Shown here in pieces: positions 1-10,479 of a stretch of 64,000 bases of DNA. Location of the stretch: contig NC_089390.1 of the NCBI RefSeq assembly GCF_003171515.1, positions 434,001 to 498,000 on the forward strand, in the 5' to 3' direction. This stretch comes from Pyrenophora tritici-repentis (Eukaryota; Ascomycota; Dothideomycetes; Pleosporales; Pleosporaceae). Position numbers and translations under genes: made by a program. Numbering within the stretch: position 1 is the stretch's first letter; each line of letters starts with the position of its first letter. A model generated the notes under the pieces. The model had not been told where the DNA came from and searched no databases. It saw only the letters and a program-made list of their open reading frames with translations.

Positions 1-494
1 TTGTGTGATGAGAAGGAGGTGTATTTCGGCGGCATTCAGAGATGACATGCCGTATAGCGGATGTGTATAATAGAAATTAGTGATATCCAAAACAAGTTGT
101 TCAAAAGTATCTAGATTGTGGTGATGCAAGTGTGTAGAAGTTCAAATAAATCCTTGTTAAATTCGTAATTGTTTGTTCTTTGCTTTGGTACGCCGAGGAT
201 AGGTAATATAACCCTGTAGAGATAGAATATATTGTTCGTTTGATCCTTTCATCCCATGTACAATGGATTCTTAGCAAGTACATTAGCAAGCGCAATACTG
301 TAGAAAAGCAGTCTGCTTACAATAGACCTTTTCATGCAATTTATCATCTAATTTTTCACTTGCTGGTTCCTACATATATCCCACGCATATGAGTATCTCT
401 ATCTCAAATACCTTTTACGGAAAGTATAACATGGGTTAAATAATAGTGTTTCGAATGGATAGAGTGAGTTTGCATAGATCTATAACATGTTTTA
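1..494. other. AT-rich flank, no gene recognised
   Basis: No convincing coding region, RNA gene or transposon end is seen here. The sequence is AT-rich and stops at the TA dinucleotide (495-496) that flanks the first Fot1/pogo element. The last bases before it (AACATGTTTTA) are one half of a palindrome whose other half lies at the far side of the transposon stack, after 12580. Confidence 0.6.
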
Positions 495-496
495 TA

Positions 497-547
497 ACGT
501 GTCCGTGCGCGTGATGCGCGGATTCGCGTGATGCGCGGGGAACACCA
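497..547 (+). repeat. left terminal inverted repeat of element A
   Basis: It is a perfect inverted match to 8594-8644. It contains an internal direct repeat of CGCGTGATGCGCGG (two copies about 3 bp apart), a plausible double transposase-binding site. Confidence 0.93.
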
Positions 548-594
548 AAACACGTCAAACCCCTTCACCTTCAACACACGTTAACTCCACCAAT

Positions 595-2430
595 ATGGAC
601 CCAATTCAAGCTGCGATTGAAGATATTGAAAATCTAGAGCCAGGAGAACAGTTCCCGTATACTAAAATTGCTGCTAAGCATGGTGTTGTGAGATCTACGT
701 TGACCCGAAGGCACCAGGGCCAGACAAGCTCAGAAAGAGACAAGAACTTCAACCAGCAGAAACTCAACCCACAACAAGAGCTAGAGCTTGTGAGATATAT
801 CGAAAAGCTCACAAAGCGAGGCATTCCTCCTACACGAGAGATGATCAGGAATTTCTCATCAGAAGTAGCCCATCAGCAGCTCAGCGAGAGCTGGGTTACT
901 CGCTTCATCAACCGACACGAGATCCATCTCATCTCAAAGTGGACCAGCGCCATGGATCGTACGCGCCACCTGGCTGATTCTGAGTCAAAGTATAGACTCT
1001 ACTTCGAGCTGCTGCATCGAAAGATCACCGAATATCACCTAGAGGCTCGAGATATATACAATATGGATGAGAAGGGCTTCTTAATTGGCTTGATAGGCAG
1101 AAGTAAGAGGATATTCAGCAGGTGTCAATGGGAGAAGAAGGAGGTTCGAGCATCTCTCCAGGATGGATCACGCGAGTTTCTGACAGTCCTGGCCTGCTGC
1201 TGCGCTGATGGGAGCTCGCTGCCTCCAGCCCTTATCTACGCAGCTAAAAATGGAGCTATACGATCGAGTTGGGTAGAAGATATCAAGGCAGGAGAACATG
1301 AGGTCTTTGTCTCATCATCTCCAACAGGCTGGTCAAATGATAACGTAGGCCTAGCTTGGCTGGAGCAGGTGTTTGATCGCTCTACAAAGCAACGATCAGG
1401 TAGATGGAGATTGCTCATCCTTGATGGCCATGGATCTCACCTCACGATGGAGTTTATTAAGTACTGCGATCGCCATAGGATCCTCCTCATGATCCTTCCT
1501 CCCCATTCGACCCATACGCTCCAGCCGCTAGATGTAGTGCTGTTCAAGCCACTCTCTCAAGCCTACTCTAACGAGCTCACTAACCATCTCCATAAGGCTC
1601 AAGGCCTTATTCCAATCAAGAAAGGGGACTTCTTCCCGCTCTTCTGGAGCGCCTGGATATCCTCCTTCACAGAGAGCCTCATATTGAAGGCCTTCGAAGC
1701 CACTGGGATCTGGCCGATGGATGCCAACGTTATCCTTCGTAGATTTGCTAGCACGCCAGAAGCTGAGAGAAGCTCATCGTCAGGGCTCTCTGATCATGAC
1801 TGGAGAAAGCTCGATCGGCTAGTACGAGCTGCTGTTAATGATAGCCATCAGTATGAGGCAAGAAAGCTGCGCTCAAGCGTTCACCATCTCTCTGTGCAGT
1901 ATGAGCTTTTAAAGCATGAGAACGAGGGCTTAAAGGAGGCTCTTCAACATAAAAAGAAGCACAGGAAGAAGGGCAAAGCTCTTGACCTTCAACAGCGCCA
2001 GGAGTATCACGGTGGCTCTGTCTTCTGGTCTCCTCGCAAGCTGCGTGAGGCTCGAGCTAGAGAAGCAGTACGGGAGCGAGATGAGACGGAGGAGAAACTC
2101 CAAAAAGCACGGTCCAAGAAGCAGCGCGAGGAGGCTCGACTGCAGCGTCAAGATGAGCTCGAGGAGAGGCGTGTGGAGAGGCAGAGACTCAAGGAGATGA
2201 GGGAGCTTGAGCGAGCTGAGAAAGCAGCTGAACGCGCGCGCCAGAAGGAGGAGAGAGACGCTGCTAAAGCTATACAACTACCCCAAAAGGGAAAGAGGAG
2301 AGCTTCAGCAGCTACCTCATCGAACAACAAGCGTCAAAAACGCGTTGAGGCTGCTCGCGCTGGTGCTCAAGTTCAAGAAGAGCCTCCAGCTCCTCCATCA
2401 AAGCTCACATCACCGAACACCAACTTTTAA
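595..2430 (+). CDS. Fot1/pogo-type transposase (truncated by LINE)
   Basis: Cut-and-paste transposase of the pogo/Fot1 family. The protein has an N-terminal psq-type helix-turn-helix (about residues 5-45), a CENP-B/Tc5-type DNA-binding domain (about 58-125) and a DDE_1 catalytic core. The catalytic aspartates are visible as NMDEKGF (D158), LILDGHGSH (D277) and LQPLDVV (D313), giving the DD35D spacing of Fot1. The C-terminus (from about 430) is a highly charged Arg/Glu/Lys coiled coil. The start at ATG 595 lies 48 bp inside the inverted repeat end. From 2414 on the reading frame runs into the LINE, so the last residues are not native. The native tail resumes at 8455-8492 in the correct frame, for a predicted original length of 618 aa. 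No other stop or frameshift is seen in the core, so this copy was probably functional until the LINE inserted. Confidence 0.92.
   Translation: MDPIQAAIEDIENLEPGEQFPYTKIAAKHGVVRSTLTRRHQGQTSSERDKNFNQQKLNPQQELELVRYIEKLTKRGIPPTREMIRNFSSEVAHQQLSESWVTRFINRHEIHLISKWTSAMDRTRHLADSESKYRLYFELLHRKITEYHLEARDIYNMDEKGFLIGLIGRSKRIFSRCQWEKKEVRASLQDGSREFLTVLACCCADGSSLPPALIYAAKNGAIRSSWVEDIKAGEHEVFVSSSPTGWSNDNVGLAWLEQVFDRSTKQRSGRWRLLILDGHGSHLTMEFIKYCDRHRILLMILPPHSTHTLQPLDVVLFKPLSQAYSNELTNHLHKAQGLIPIKKGDFFPLFWSAWISSFTESLILKAFEATGIWPMDANVILRRFASTPEAERSSSSGLSDHDWRKLDRLVRAAVNDSHQYEARKLRSSVHHLSVQYELLKHENEGLKEALQHKKKHRKKGKALDLQQRQEYHGGSVFWSPRKLREARAREAVRERDETEEKLQKARSKKQREEARLQRQDELEERRVERQRLKEMRELERAEKAAERARQKEERDAAKAIQLPQKGKRRASAATSSNNKRQKRVEAARAGAQVQEEPPAPPSKLTSPNTNF
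2396..2413 (+). repeat. LINE target site duplication, left copy
   Basis: CATCAAAGCTCACATCAC occurs here and again at 8437-8454, on either side of the LINE. The first few bases may instead belong to the LINE tail, which is made of similar CATCAA units. Confidence 0.85.
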
Positions 2431-2542
2431 GGAATTTGGGACCCTTATAAAATTATACGATTTTTACATCATTTTAACGGCACGGCGGCCTGTAACTACC
2501 TCAGCTAAATAACCGCTTTCTGCTCTCGCGGAGGTGGTTAGA

Positions 2543-4209
2543 ATGGCTAATGTAGAAACTCCAGAGAGGGCGCCACGGAGTGCCCAACCCCCCCATACAC
2601 GATCAGAGGAGCCTGAGAGCCCTATTAATACTGACCTGCGCGGCAACAAGAGGAGGCAGCGAGCACATACTCGTGCTGAACCTTCTATCGGTAGCACTGC
2701 GCCCACCTCCTACAATCAAGCTGTCTCTGAAGCGGTCCGCCAGCGGATTCAGGCAGCCCAAAAAGCTACAAACCTCCACCACTCCATCATAACGGATCTA
2801 GCGACAGCTGTCGACAGATGCCTTGGGAAGTACACCGACCCAGACGGAGCCCGTGTGGCTAAGGACCTTCAACAGAAGGTGCTAAGGGCTATTAACACCT
2901 CCCTAATCACGCCCCTAATCACGCCCCAAACTCAGGGAGCGACTCTGACACTACGCACCGCTCCTGGGCGGACGTAGCTAGGACCCTGAAAAATCCAACC
3001 CCCCAGCAAGGGGGCCGCTACGACGAAAGCGGCCACGGCTGCCCCAAAGCAGCTAGCTCAAACTCCTAGGCGACCTCTAAACACTGACAACCGTATCCTT
3101 ATAGCGGTTGGAGCGGAGGCTCGGCTCCAACGGGCATCACCATTTGCGGCCCGCATGGCTATTGTAAAGGCGATTAAGGAAATTACCCCTCCGACATACC
3201 TACGGCAAAACATATCAAGACTGGCTGGGCGATTACGCCCCGCAACGACAAAATCAAGGCCCTGCTTATGGGGCAGGAGAATCGCGAACTCATGATCCGA
3301 GCGGTAGAGGGCGAGAGCGCAAGACTACCTGAACGATGGGTGAACTATGCAGTCCAGGGCGTAGAAAGCTCATACCGCACTATCACAGGGGAAAGTATAC
3401 CCACCACAATAGACGATATAGTCAGCGAAGCTCTGTCCCAGACAGGGATCGAACCGGCGAGCTGCCGGCCCTCCAGACATGGACCCACGGAGGGAAGGAC
3501 AACCTGGATTATATCTTTCACCAGACCCGTACGATCGTTTCGCCTATTTGGGACGGGCGACTACGCGCACGAGATAAAGAAGAACTCACCTGCAATGCTG
3601 CACGACCCAGGCTGCCTAGGGTACTGCAAAACCAGCCGCTGCACAAGGCCAGCCCGCTGCACGACATGCAGCAAAACAACGGCAACTCACCAGGGACCAC
3701 ACGGAGAACAATGCAAAGACACACCAAAGTGCGCCAACTGCCACGGCCCATTTCCAGCAACCCACGACAAGTGCCCAGCAGCCCCAACGAGGGCGAACGG
3801 CCGACTCATCCAACCCACAAAGGGGGAACTAAAAGTCATTAGGGAGGCGGGTGACCGTGCTTCTGAGGCAATGCAGCCAGCTAGAGGAAGACAGACAGGC
3901 AGCACGGTCGAAACCTCCATTGAAATCACGGACGGCGACATAGCTAATACTACTGAGCCTGTGGGAACACCTACGGACGCAAGTAAAAGAAGCCGACAAG
4001 ACGTAAACAACCTAAACACAGCCACTGTTAGAGAGCCCGCAACCACCCTAGGGACTAGGAGGTCTAAGAGAACAGCTGCAACTACGCAAGACCTCAACCT
4101 AGCGCGAATGTCTGCTAGAAGCGTGCAGCCTAGCACCGCTGACCAAGACCCTAATACGTCATCGTCTGAGCACGCTGACACTGAAATGAGCCTCGGATCT
4201 AGTGCGTAA
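2543..4209 (+). pseudogene. LINE ORF1 (gag-like, zinc knuckles), frameshifted
   Basis: Nucleic-acid-binding ORF1 of the LINE. The first part is open from ATG 2543 to 2977, the reading frame then breaks between about 2975 and 3268, and the second part is open from 3268 to the TAA at 4207-4209. The C-terminal half has a Cys/His-rich region (about 3600-3780) with several CCHC-like knuckles such as CTTCSKTTATH and CANCHGPFPATHDKC. The stop overlaps the ORF2 start as TAATG, an arrangement that suits translation by termination and re-initiation. Confidence 0.8.
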
Positions 4210-4800
4210 TGAGGGCACAACCCGCAAATTCACCCGGCGAAACCACGCCACACCGACACAGACAAATGCAGGTATGCTGGGTGAATGTGGCCAGAAGCTC
4301 GCCTTGCCACATTACAGCCTTAGAACGTGCATGGGAAGCAGACATAGACATAGTATGCATCCAAGAACCCTTTACTCTCACTGGAACCCGGACCTCTACA
4401 CACCCAGGATTCCATATGATATCGCCAGTGATAAGCTGGAACAACCCCACAACGTGGGGAACTGACCGACCACGGTGCTCACCTATACCCGTAAGAGCCC
4501 AAATATAAGGGCTACTCTTATACACCCACGCATCAGCCGGGATGTGCTATGGATCGAGGCCAACGGCTACCGCATATTGAATGTTTATAGGCAGCCACAG
4601 AATGACTCGACATTTCAATACCTCACAGCTTTAACGCCACCCCGTAACTGCCTTATAGGGGTGACTTAAACGCCCGCCATGAACTTTTTGAGCCCGGCTC
4701 CACGTCGGCCAATAGGGGGGCAGAGATCGCCCGCTGGGCCACTCAGAACGACATACCCTACATCGGCGAGGCAGGTAACCCAACACATCGGGCGGGACAC
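4209..4800 (+). pseudogene. LINE ORF2 N-terminus: endonuclease, frameshifted
   Basis: Apurinic-like endonuclease (EEP) domain that nicks the target for LINE insertion. It is read in three frames: 4209 to about 4470, about 4475-4650, then the frame of the large downstream ORF. Recognisable pieces are the metal-binding CIQEPF motif in the first part and GDLNARH just after the second shift. The SDH motif of the same domain follows inside the main ORF (GSDHFTLV). Confidence 0.78.
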
Positions 4801-7800
4801 GTGCTAGACGTATCCTTCTCAAATATACCCTTCGCTAGAACGACAGTCCGCGAAGATATGTATACAGGGTCAGACCATTTCACCCTAGTGACTGTCCTTC
4901 CAAGCCGAGGGAGAGCGGTGCTAGAACAGCATCACTACCGGGTCCACGAGAGAAACATAGATAGGTTTGCCGGGCTAGTTCAACTCTACACAGTAGGCGT
5001 ACAGCCAATTAGCAATAGCGCCCCAGCGGACGTAATCGACGCAAGCATAGCTAGAATCACCCAAGCTATAGGAGATGCAATGCACGCGGCGGGAACACCA
5101 AATAGAGAAAAAGGCCACTCCGCCCCATGGTGGACAGAGGACTGTAGAGTGGCGTATAAGCGGCATATCCAGGAAAAGTCGGACTATGGCCAATCCCCCT
5201 CAGAAGCCACCCGTGCGTTCCTAGCTACGGTACGAAAAGCCAAGAGAACGTACTGGCAGCAGCGCATAGACGGCTGTAATAACGACAAAGATCTATACAA
5301 GCTAGTAGGCTGGCATAAACTATCATTCGACCAACGGGACACCCCACTTGTAATCGAAGGTAGGACAATCACAGCACCACTCGAGAAAACTGAGGCACTT
5401 AGAGAGGCAATCCTCGACCGTTTTTCGGCGGAGGACGACCTCCTAGAACCACCGCCTCTTGACAACGACCCGCAAACCACGCCACTACCATGGGACACAT
5501 ACATATCGATGGAGGAGACTGAACGCTACGTGATTGGAGTATCTAGCACCTCCCCAGGACCCGATCAGGTGACCGTCCGACTCCTAAAGGCATGCTGGGA
5601 ACACATTAGACACCTAGTGCTAGGCATCTACCGGGCGTGCATGGAACAAGGCCACTACCCAGCCGCCTGGAAGACGGTAGAAGTGGCCATGATACCCAAA
5701 GTCGGGAAGAAGGATAAGTCCTCACCCAGATCAATGAGACCAATTGCCCTATCGTCCTGTCTAGGGAAGGGACTCGAGCGTATCATAGCAAGGCGCATAG
5801 CACACACAGCTATGGCTTTTGACATCCTAAGCCCACAGCACGGTGGAGCGCTGCCAAAACGCTCTGCGATGGACCTGGCGACCGCATTCACACACGACGT
5901 GGAGATGGCTTGGTCAAGACACGAGCATGTCTCTATGCTCACGTTAGACGTCCAAGGGGCGTTTGACGCGCTACTGAAAAACAGGCTACTACACCGAATG
6001 CGGCAACAAGGGTGGCCACCCCTACTCCGGAAATTTATCCAGAACTTCCTGTCGGAAAGGAGGGTGCGAGTACGCCTAGGCAATGTCACTACACCTGTAC
6101 ATCGAGTGGCCTGCGGCACCCCGCAGGGATCGCCGCTATCACCGGTCCTATACACCCTATACCTAGCTGAACTACTCAACCAGGACCGAAAACTCCGGTT
6201 CGGGTATGCCGACGACATCAACCTATACCGGGTCTCCCACTCTTTAGACGAGAACGTCGCACTGCTAGCAGAGGACCTCAAATCTATCAATGAATGGGGA
6301 GCTGCGAACAAGATCACGTTTGCACCAGAGAAACGGGAGCTGATCCACCTCACGCGCCAGAAAGGACTACATGCGCCGCCAATCCAATTGGAAGATCAAA
6401 CAATTCACCCTATAGCCCCTGCGCAGGGGGGAAGCCAGACAGCGCTGCGCTGGCTTGGGGTGTGGTTTGATAGGGGACTAACTTTCAAGAAGCACGTCGC
6501 AGAAAGGGCGGCGCAAGCTAGGAAAGTAGCGAACCATCTCCGGAGCCTCGCCAACACAGCCCACGGCCCTCCAGCAGGATCGCTACGCAAGGCAGCCATA
6601 ACATGTATCCTGCCCATACTACTATACGGAGCCGAAACATGGTACGAGGGCAGGACGAAGAACCCACGAATTGCAAGGGTTTCCCGTAAACCCACGGTCA
6701 GCACTAGGGTAGGCTGGCACCTAACCACGATAGATCAGGCACTAATAGCAGCCACGAAGGCAATCCTCCCTGCGTGGAGGACAACACCAAACGCAGTACT
6801 GCTAAGAGAAGCTGCGATGCCGTCGGCACAGGTGGCGCTAGAGGAGGCCAAGCTCCGCTTTGCAGTTCACCTACGCACAATAGACGACAAGCACCCACTT
6901 ACTAATAGAACTACACTGCCACTAGTCATACGAGGACGCGCAGCGGGCAACCGACGGATACCAAGATCGAAGGTTCAGCGCGTAGCACAACTGCTACCCG
7001 CCACACCCCGAAACGTCCTAGCCAGCCCTCACTTTTCAGACGGGTCGAGGCAGGATCCAACGCAAGGGCAAGGAAAGGACATTGCTGCCCAGAATTTCAC
7101 CATCTGGTGGGAGTCTCTTGGACAAGAGACAATCACTGTCTTCTCAGACGGGTCTGAACAACAAATCAACGGTACAAGGGTGGTCACTTACGGGTACGCT
7201 ATATACCAGGGCCAGGCCGCCGTGGCGACTGGACAAGGCTCACTAAATGCCCTTAGCCACGTCTTCGATGCGGAGGCTATAGGCGCGTGCAGAGGACTCA
7301 AACACGCACTACAACTCTCACTGCCTAGCCAGAGGGAGATCGTACTTTGCATAGACAGCACTTCGGTAATATGGGGCATACGCGGAACCGCCCCTACCTC
7401 CTCCCAATGGGCGTTCCTCCAAATCCATGGAGCTATGGAGGCCTACAACGTGAAAACGCGGTGGGCGCCGGGACACATGAAGATTGTTGGAAACGAGCTC
7501 GCCGACCAGCTGGCTGACAGCGAGGCCAAAGACCCGCACCAGCCATACGGCATGGCCGCCTCCCCCACAAGATCCGGTATACGAACAGTAGGCCGCCGCC
7601 TCCTCGAACATACAAGGGACACTTGGTGGCAGGATAAGAGCAGTAGGCTATCAGCATGGTACACGCAATGGCAGCTGCCATACGATACTAGGCGCACGCC
7701 CGCAGCGCTATGGCTACCCCGAAGGATACTCGCGAAAGTCCTTATGATACGCTCAACGCATGGCGACTTTGAATGGTACCACCGAAAATTCAACCACGAG

Positions 7801-8013
7801 GATACCTCGAAATGCCTATGCGGCAGGCCCAAGACGCCAGAACACCTAGTGTTCTGCAAGAGAGCCACAACACACTTCAAGAAGTGGCCTCTACGCCCCA
7901 TCGTGCCCCCTCGCACAAGACAGGAAGGCCTAGCGTACCTCGCGCAATTAATAGACCAGCCACAAGAGTTCGAGACCTTCGTTAAGGTAACGAACTCCTT
8001 CTATAACGAGTGA
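4801..8013 (+). CDS. LINE ORF2: reverse transcriptase and RNase H
   Basis: Main open part of LINE ORF2 (1070 codons). It contains the end of the endonuclease domain, an RVT_1 reverse transcriptase with the catalytic FGYADDINLY motif (near 6205), then an RNase H domain with VFSDGSE (near 7145), DAEAIGA (near 7268), CIDSTSVIW (near 7350) and NELADQLAD (near 7490). A Cys/His cluster, CLCGRPKTPEHLVFC, lies near the C-terminus. RNase H plus this C-terminal knuckle is typical of fungal Tad1/I-group LINEs. The first residue listed is only where the frame opens (a GTG), not a true start; translation would begin at 4209 if the frame were intact. Confidence 0.9.
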   Translation: MLDVSFSNIPFARTTVREDMYTGSDHFTLVTVLPSRGRAVLEQHHYRVHERNIDRFAGLVQLYTVGVQPISNSAPADVIDASIARITQAIGDAMHAAGTPNREKGHSAPWWTEDCRVAYKRHIQEKSDYGQSPSEATRAFLATVRKAKRTYWQQRIDGCNNDKDLYKLVGWHKLSFDQRDTPLVIEGRTITAPLEKTEALREAILDRFSAEDDLLEPPPLDNDPQTTPLPWDTYISMEETERYVIGVSSTSPGPDQVTVRLLKACWEHIRHLVLGIYRACMEQGHYPAAWKTVEVAMIPKVGKKDKSSPRSMRPIALSSCLGKGLERIIARRIAHTAMAFDILSPQHGGALPKRSAMDLATAFTHDVEMAWSRHEHVSMLTLDVQGAFDALLKNRLLHRMRQQGWPPLLRKFIQNFLSERRVRVRLGNVTTPVHRVACGTPQGSPLSPVLYTLYLAELLNQDRKLRFGYADDINLYRVSHSLDENVALLAEDLKSINEWGAANKITFAPEKRELIHLTRQKGLHAPPIQLEDQTIHPIAPAQGGSQTALRWLGVWFDRGLTFKKHVAERAAQARKVANHLRSLANTAHGPPAGSLRKAAITCILPILLYGAETWYEGRTKNPRIARVSRKPTVSTRVGWHLTTIDQALIAATKAILPAWRTTPNAVLLREAAMPSAQVALEEAKLRFAVHLRTIDDKHPLTNRTTLPLVIRGRAAGNRRIPRSKVQRVAQLLPATPRNVLASPHFSDGSRQDPTQGQGKDIAAQNFTIWWESLGQETITVFSDGSEQQINGTRVVTYGYAIYQGQAAVATGQGSLNALSHVFDAEAIGACRGLKHALQLSLPSQREIVLCIDSTSVIWGIRGTAPTSSQWAFLQIHGAMEAYNVKTRWAPGHMKIVGNELADQLADSEAKDPHQPYGMAASPTRSGIRTVGRRLLEHTRDTWWQDKSSRLSAWYTQWQLPYDTRRTPAALWLPRRILAKVLMIRSTHGDFEWYHRKFNHEDTSKCLCGRPKTPEHLVFCKRATTHFKKWPLRPIVPPRTRQEGLAYLAQLIDQPQEFETFVKVTNSFYNE

Positions 8014-8436
8014 TTTCTATTTTTGAATTTCACAAAGACCCGCTGAATTCCTTGGCATTATTCAGTGTAGGATTCGCGGCAAAACGCCGCATAGATGCCA
8101 CAACCCACACGCTCTCTTTTAAAACTTTCATTGTATCTTAAATTGCCTCTTGTTACTTTTTCGTTTCTCTCTCTAAAAAGCAGTTATTGTACTGCATCGA
8201 TCAAAGGCGCAAGCCACGAAATACTAGAATATTGTAGGAAAACGGCTTCAAATGGCGGGAGTCCTTTTCACGAACATGTATATAGGCAGGACATCACTCC
8301 CCTTAGATACAAAACACCTAGGAATAGGTTCCACGAGGCAAGTGCGACAGCACTATAAGACCACGGCGGGACCCGCCCGAATACCCTATGGGAGGTTACA
8401 GATAGGGCGTTAAACCATAATCAACATCAACATCAA

Positions 8437-8454
8437 CATCAAAGCTCACATCAC
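8437..8454 (+). repeat. LINE target site duplication, right copy
   Basis: Second copy of the 18-bp duplication (first copy 2396-2413). It marks the right boundary of the LINE. Confidence 0.85.
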
Positions 8455-8492
8455 GTGGCCGCAACGTCAACCTCCCATCAAAATATAGATAG
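8455..8492 (+). pseudogene. displaced C-terminal tail of transposase A
   Basis: Read in the frame set by the upstream half, this stretch encodes RGRNVNLPSKYR and a stop. The related transposase in element C2 ends RRGRAVNTPAKYR, so this is the native C-terminus cut off from its gene by the LINE. Confidence 0.85.
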
Positions 8493-8593
8493 TACAAGTT
8501 GATCGCAAGCATCTAATTACTCCCCCTCTATAAATTCGTATAATAACAGCTTATATACGTGGCTTAATAGCTTCATTTTTGAAGTAGTGGATA

Positions 8594-8644
8594 TGGTGTT
8601 CCCCGCGCATCACGCGAATCCGCGCATCACGCGCACGGACACGT
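8594..8644 (-). repeat. right terminal inverted repeat of element A
   Basis: Exact inverted copy of 497-547, followed by the TA at 8645-8646. Confidence 0.93.
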
Positions 8645-8646
8645 TA

Positions 8647-10475
8647 AGCGAGCCGCCAGTACAAGCGAGCCGCCACCTAACCAAACTTTTGCAACTTCAA
8701 AGCGACGCATCTCAACAACGCGATAATACTATTGCTAGATATTGATACAGTAGATTACTCTATATTGATAGTATTAGTGTTGCATGTGCGTGAGTTGTGC
8801 CCAGTCTCCTTGCACCTGGTGCAGCGCCTTTGAGCCCGCTAGCTGACGCCTGATCGCGCTCCTCCTTAACGCTCTTCATGAGCAATCTGCTGGTCAGCCT
8901 CATTTTGAGCCAGTATATCCTCTCCAGCTCCCTTTGTGAGTACTCCATGCTTCTGTATACGCCTTTTAGAGCGCTGCCTACGCGCTGAGGCTGCGCTGTT
9001 GGCCTTCTCAAGACTAGAGATCCGATCGCGCATCAGCTTAGCAGAGAGCATTATCACCTCAGCGCCCTTCTTTAGCTAGTCAATCGCCTTAATGATCGAA
9101 GCTGGTGATAAGCTCTTATGCTGGCGCACGCGCTAACATATAAGGCTTGACTGAGCCTTAAGCTCACGCGCGTTGCTTGGTGTTTGAGCTACCCAGGGAG
9201 CCTCTGGTAGAGCAGCTGCTGGAGGAGTAAGTGTACGCAGCTGTACATCTACCTTTGATAGAACAGCCTCTAGTTGTAGAGGAACAAGGCCTGCGCCGCG
9301 GAAGGCTGAGCAGATGTTGGCTGGCGTGAACGCTCGATCAAACGCAGCCTTAAACGCTGGCAGAAACTCTAGCTTAGTGATGTAGTTGATGTGGTTGCGC
9401 ATGAGGCTCTCCACCTCACGGCTGTACGCGCGCTTCAATGGCGAGAGGCAGCTAACATCAAGTGGCTAGAGTAGGTGAGATAAGTGAGGAGGCATACAGA
9501 GCGTATAGATATTGTTCTCCTTGCAGAGCTCCTAGAACTCTAGAGACTAGTGGCTCCTATGGCCATCAATAATAAGCAGGCGACGCGCGCCTATAGTACG
9601 AGCCTGCGTGTGAGCGTTGAAGTGCTTTAGCCACTCAACTCCAAGCTCATTATTCGTCCAGCCATTGTCGCTGACTGCGATCGCCCAGTCGCGTAGGATA
9701 TCCTCCTCATACCAGGCTGATAGGTGGTACTAGCCAGCGAAGATAAGGAATAGTGGCACTGACCAGCCACCAGCGCTGATGGCAGCGATTAGCGTTACCC
9801 ACTCGCGATTGCCTAGCTGAATACTCTTTGGCCTGCCTCTTCTCTCTAATCCTGTTATAACCAGCTGCGTTGTAATCTTGCCCATTATAAAGCCAGCTTC
9901 ATCAAAGTTGTATGTGTCCTCATCGCAGATACTAAGCTCAGTCTTTGTCTCTTCTACTAGCTTAAACCAGCGTTGGATAAGGGCTGGATTCTCACAGAGA
10001 GCTCTCTGCCTATCGTACGCTCGGTTGAAACACGTCCGAAGGCTATCTGTACGCTTGACAAAGTTGCGCGGCCAGTGGATGCCAACCAGGCTAGCGCCGC
10101 GTGCAGCCATCAGCTTATCAGCCATATCTCGTACATCAACGTAGGTAGGCCCAAATCCACGTAGATCTAGGTGAAGGATATGGCTGATAATCACCTCCTC
10201 TTCTCTCTGGGTAAGCTTCCTTGAGTTGGGCTGGCAATCGCGTCGTGCAGGTATACCAGCGCGTCGGTTACGTGGTGTCGTACGTGGGACATTATATATA
10301 GCTGCAGCAGTAGAAGCACTATTAATTTGATGCGCATTAATAGAAGAGATAGCAAGCTGTATATCTGCTTCATTTGAAGCTAATTGAGGCGCGCTGCGTA
10401 GAGCCATTGTATGTTAAGATAGGAGAGGTGTAGAAAGTTGGTTAGGTGGCGGCTCGCTTGTACTGGCGGCTCGCT
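8647..10475 (-). mobile_element. pogo-type DNA transposon B, decayed
   Basis: Its 38-bp inverted repeats begin AGCGAGCCGCCAGTACA and contain AGCGAGCCGCC twice (8647-8684 and 10438-10475). TA flanks it on both sides (8645-8646 and 10476-10477). The left TA is also the right target duplication of element A, and only one further TA separates it from C1. The element is 1.83 kb and encodes one broken transposase on the minus strand. Its ends and protein differ from A and C, so it is a separate family. Confidence 0.9.
8760..10407 (-). pseudogene. pogo-type transposase of element B, multiple stops
   Basis: The longest intact part (9730-10407, 225 codons) holds the N-terminal DNA-binding region and the first catalytic motif as YNFDEAGFIMG. 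Further parts in the same direction show LLIIDGH and PLDVSCLSPLKRAYS, the second and third catalytic regions. Five or more TAG stops interrupt the frame, at positions where CAG or TGG would restore the expected residue. That pattern is what RIP-type C-to-T change at CpA leaves. The gene cannot make a full transposase. Confidence 0.87.
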
Positions 10476-10479
10476 TATA

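Larger units (their letters stand above)
2414..8436 (+). mobile_element. Tad1/I-like non-LTR retrotransposon (LINE)
   Basis: Two-ORF LINE of about 6.0 kb. ORF1 (about 2543-4209) is a gag-like protein with zinc knuckles; ORF2 (4209-8013) has an endonuclease, reverse transcriptase and RNase H. The 3' end has a short CATCAA-type repeat tail (about 8418-8436) instead of poly(A). An 18-bp duplication flanks it. It is inserted in the transposase gene of element A, so it is younger than A. About three frameshifts make it defective, although it seems full-length at both ends. Confidence 0.92.
497..8644 (+). mobile_element. Fot1/pogo DNA transposon A, interrupted by a LINE
   Basis: The element starts ACGTGTCCGTGCGCGTGATG and ends with the exact reverse complement; the inverted repeat is about 51 bp. 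It is flanked by TA at 495-496 and 8645-8646, the usual pogo/Tc1 target duplication. It encodes one DDE transposase (from 595). A 6-kb LINE sits near the end of that gene, which explains the 8.1-kb length; without it the element would be about 2.1 kb, the same size as elements C1 and C2. Its first 21 bases match those of C1/C2 except for one base, so A belongs to the same family but another subfamily. Confidence 0.93.
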
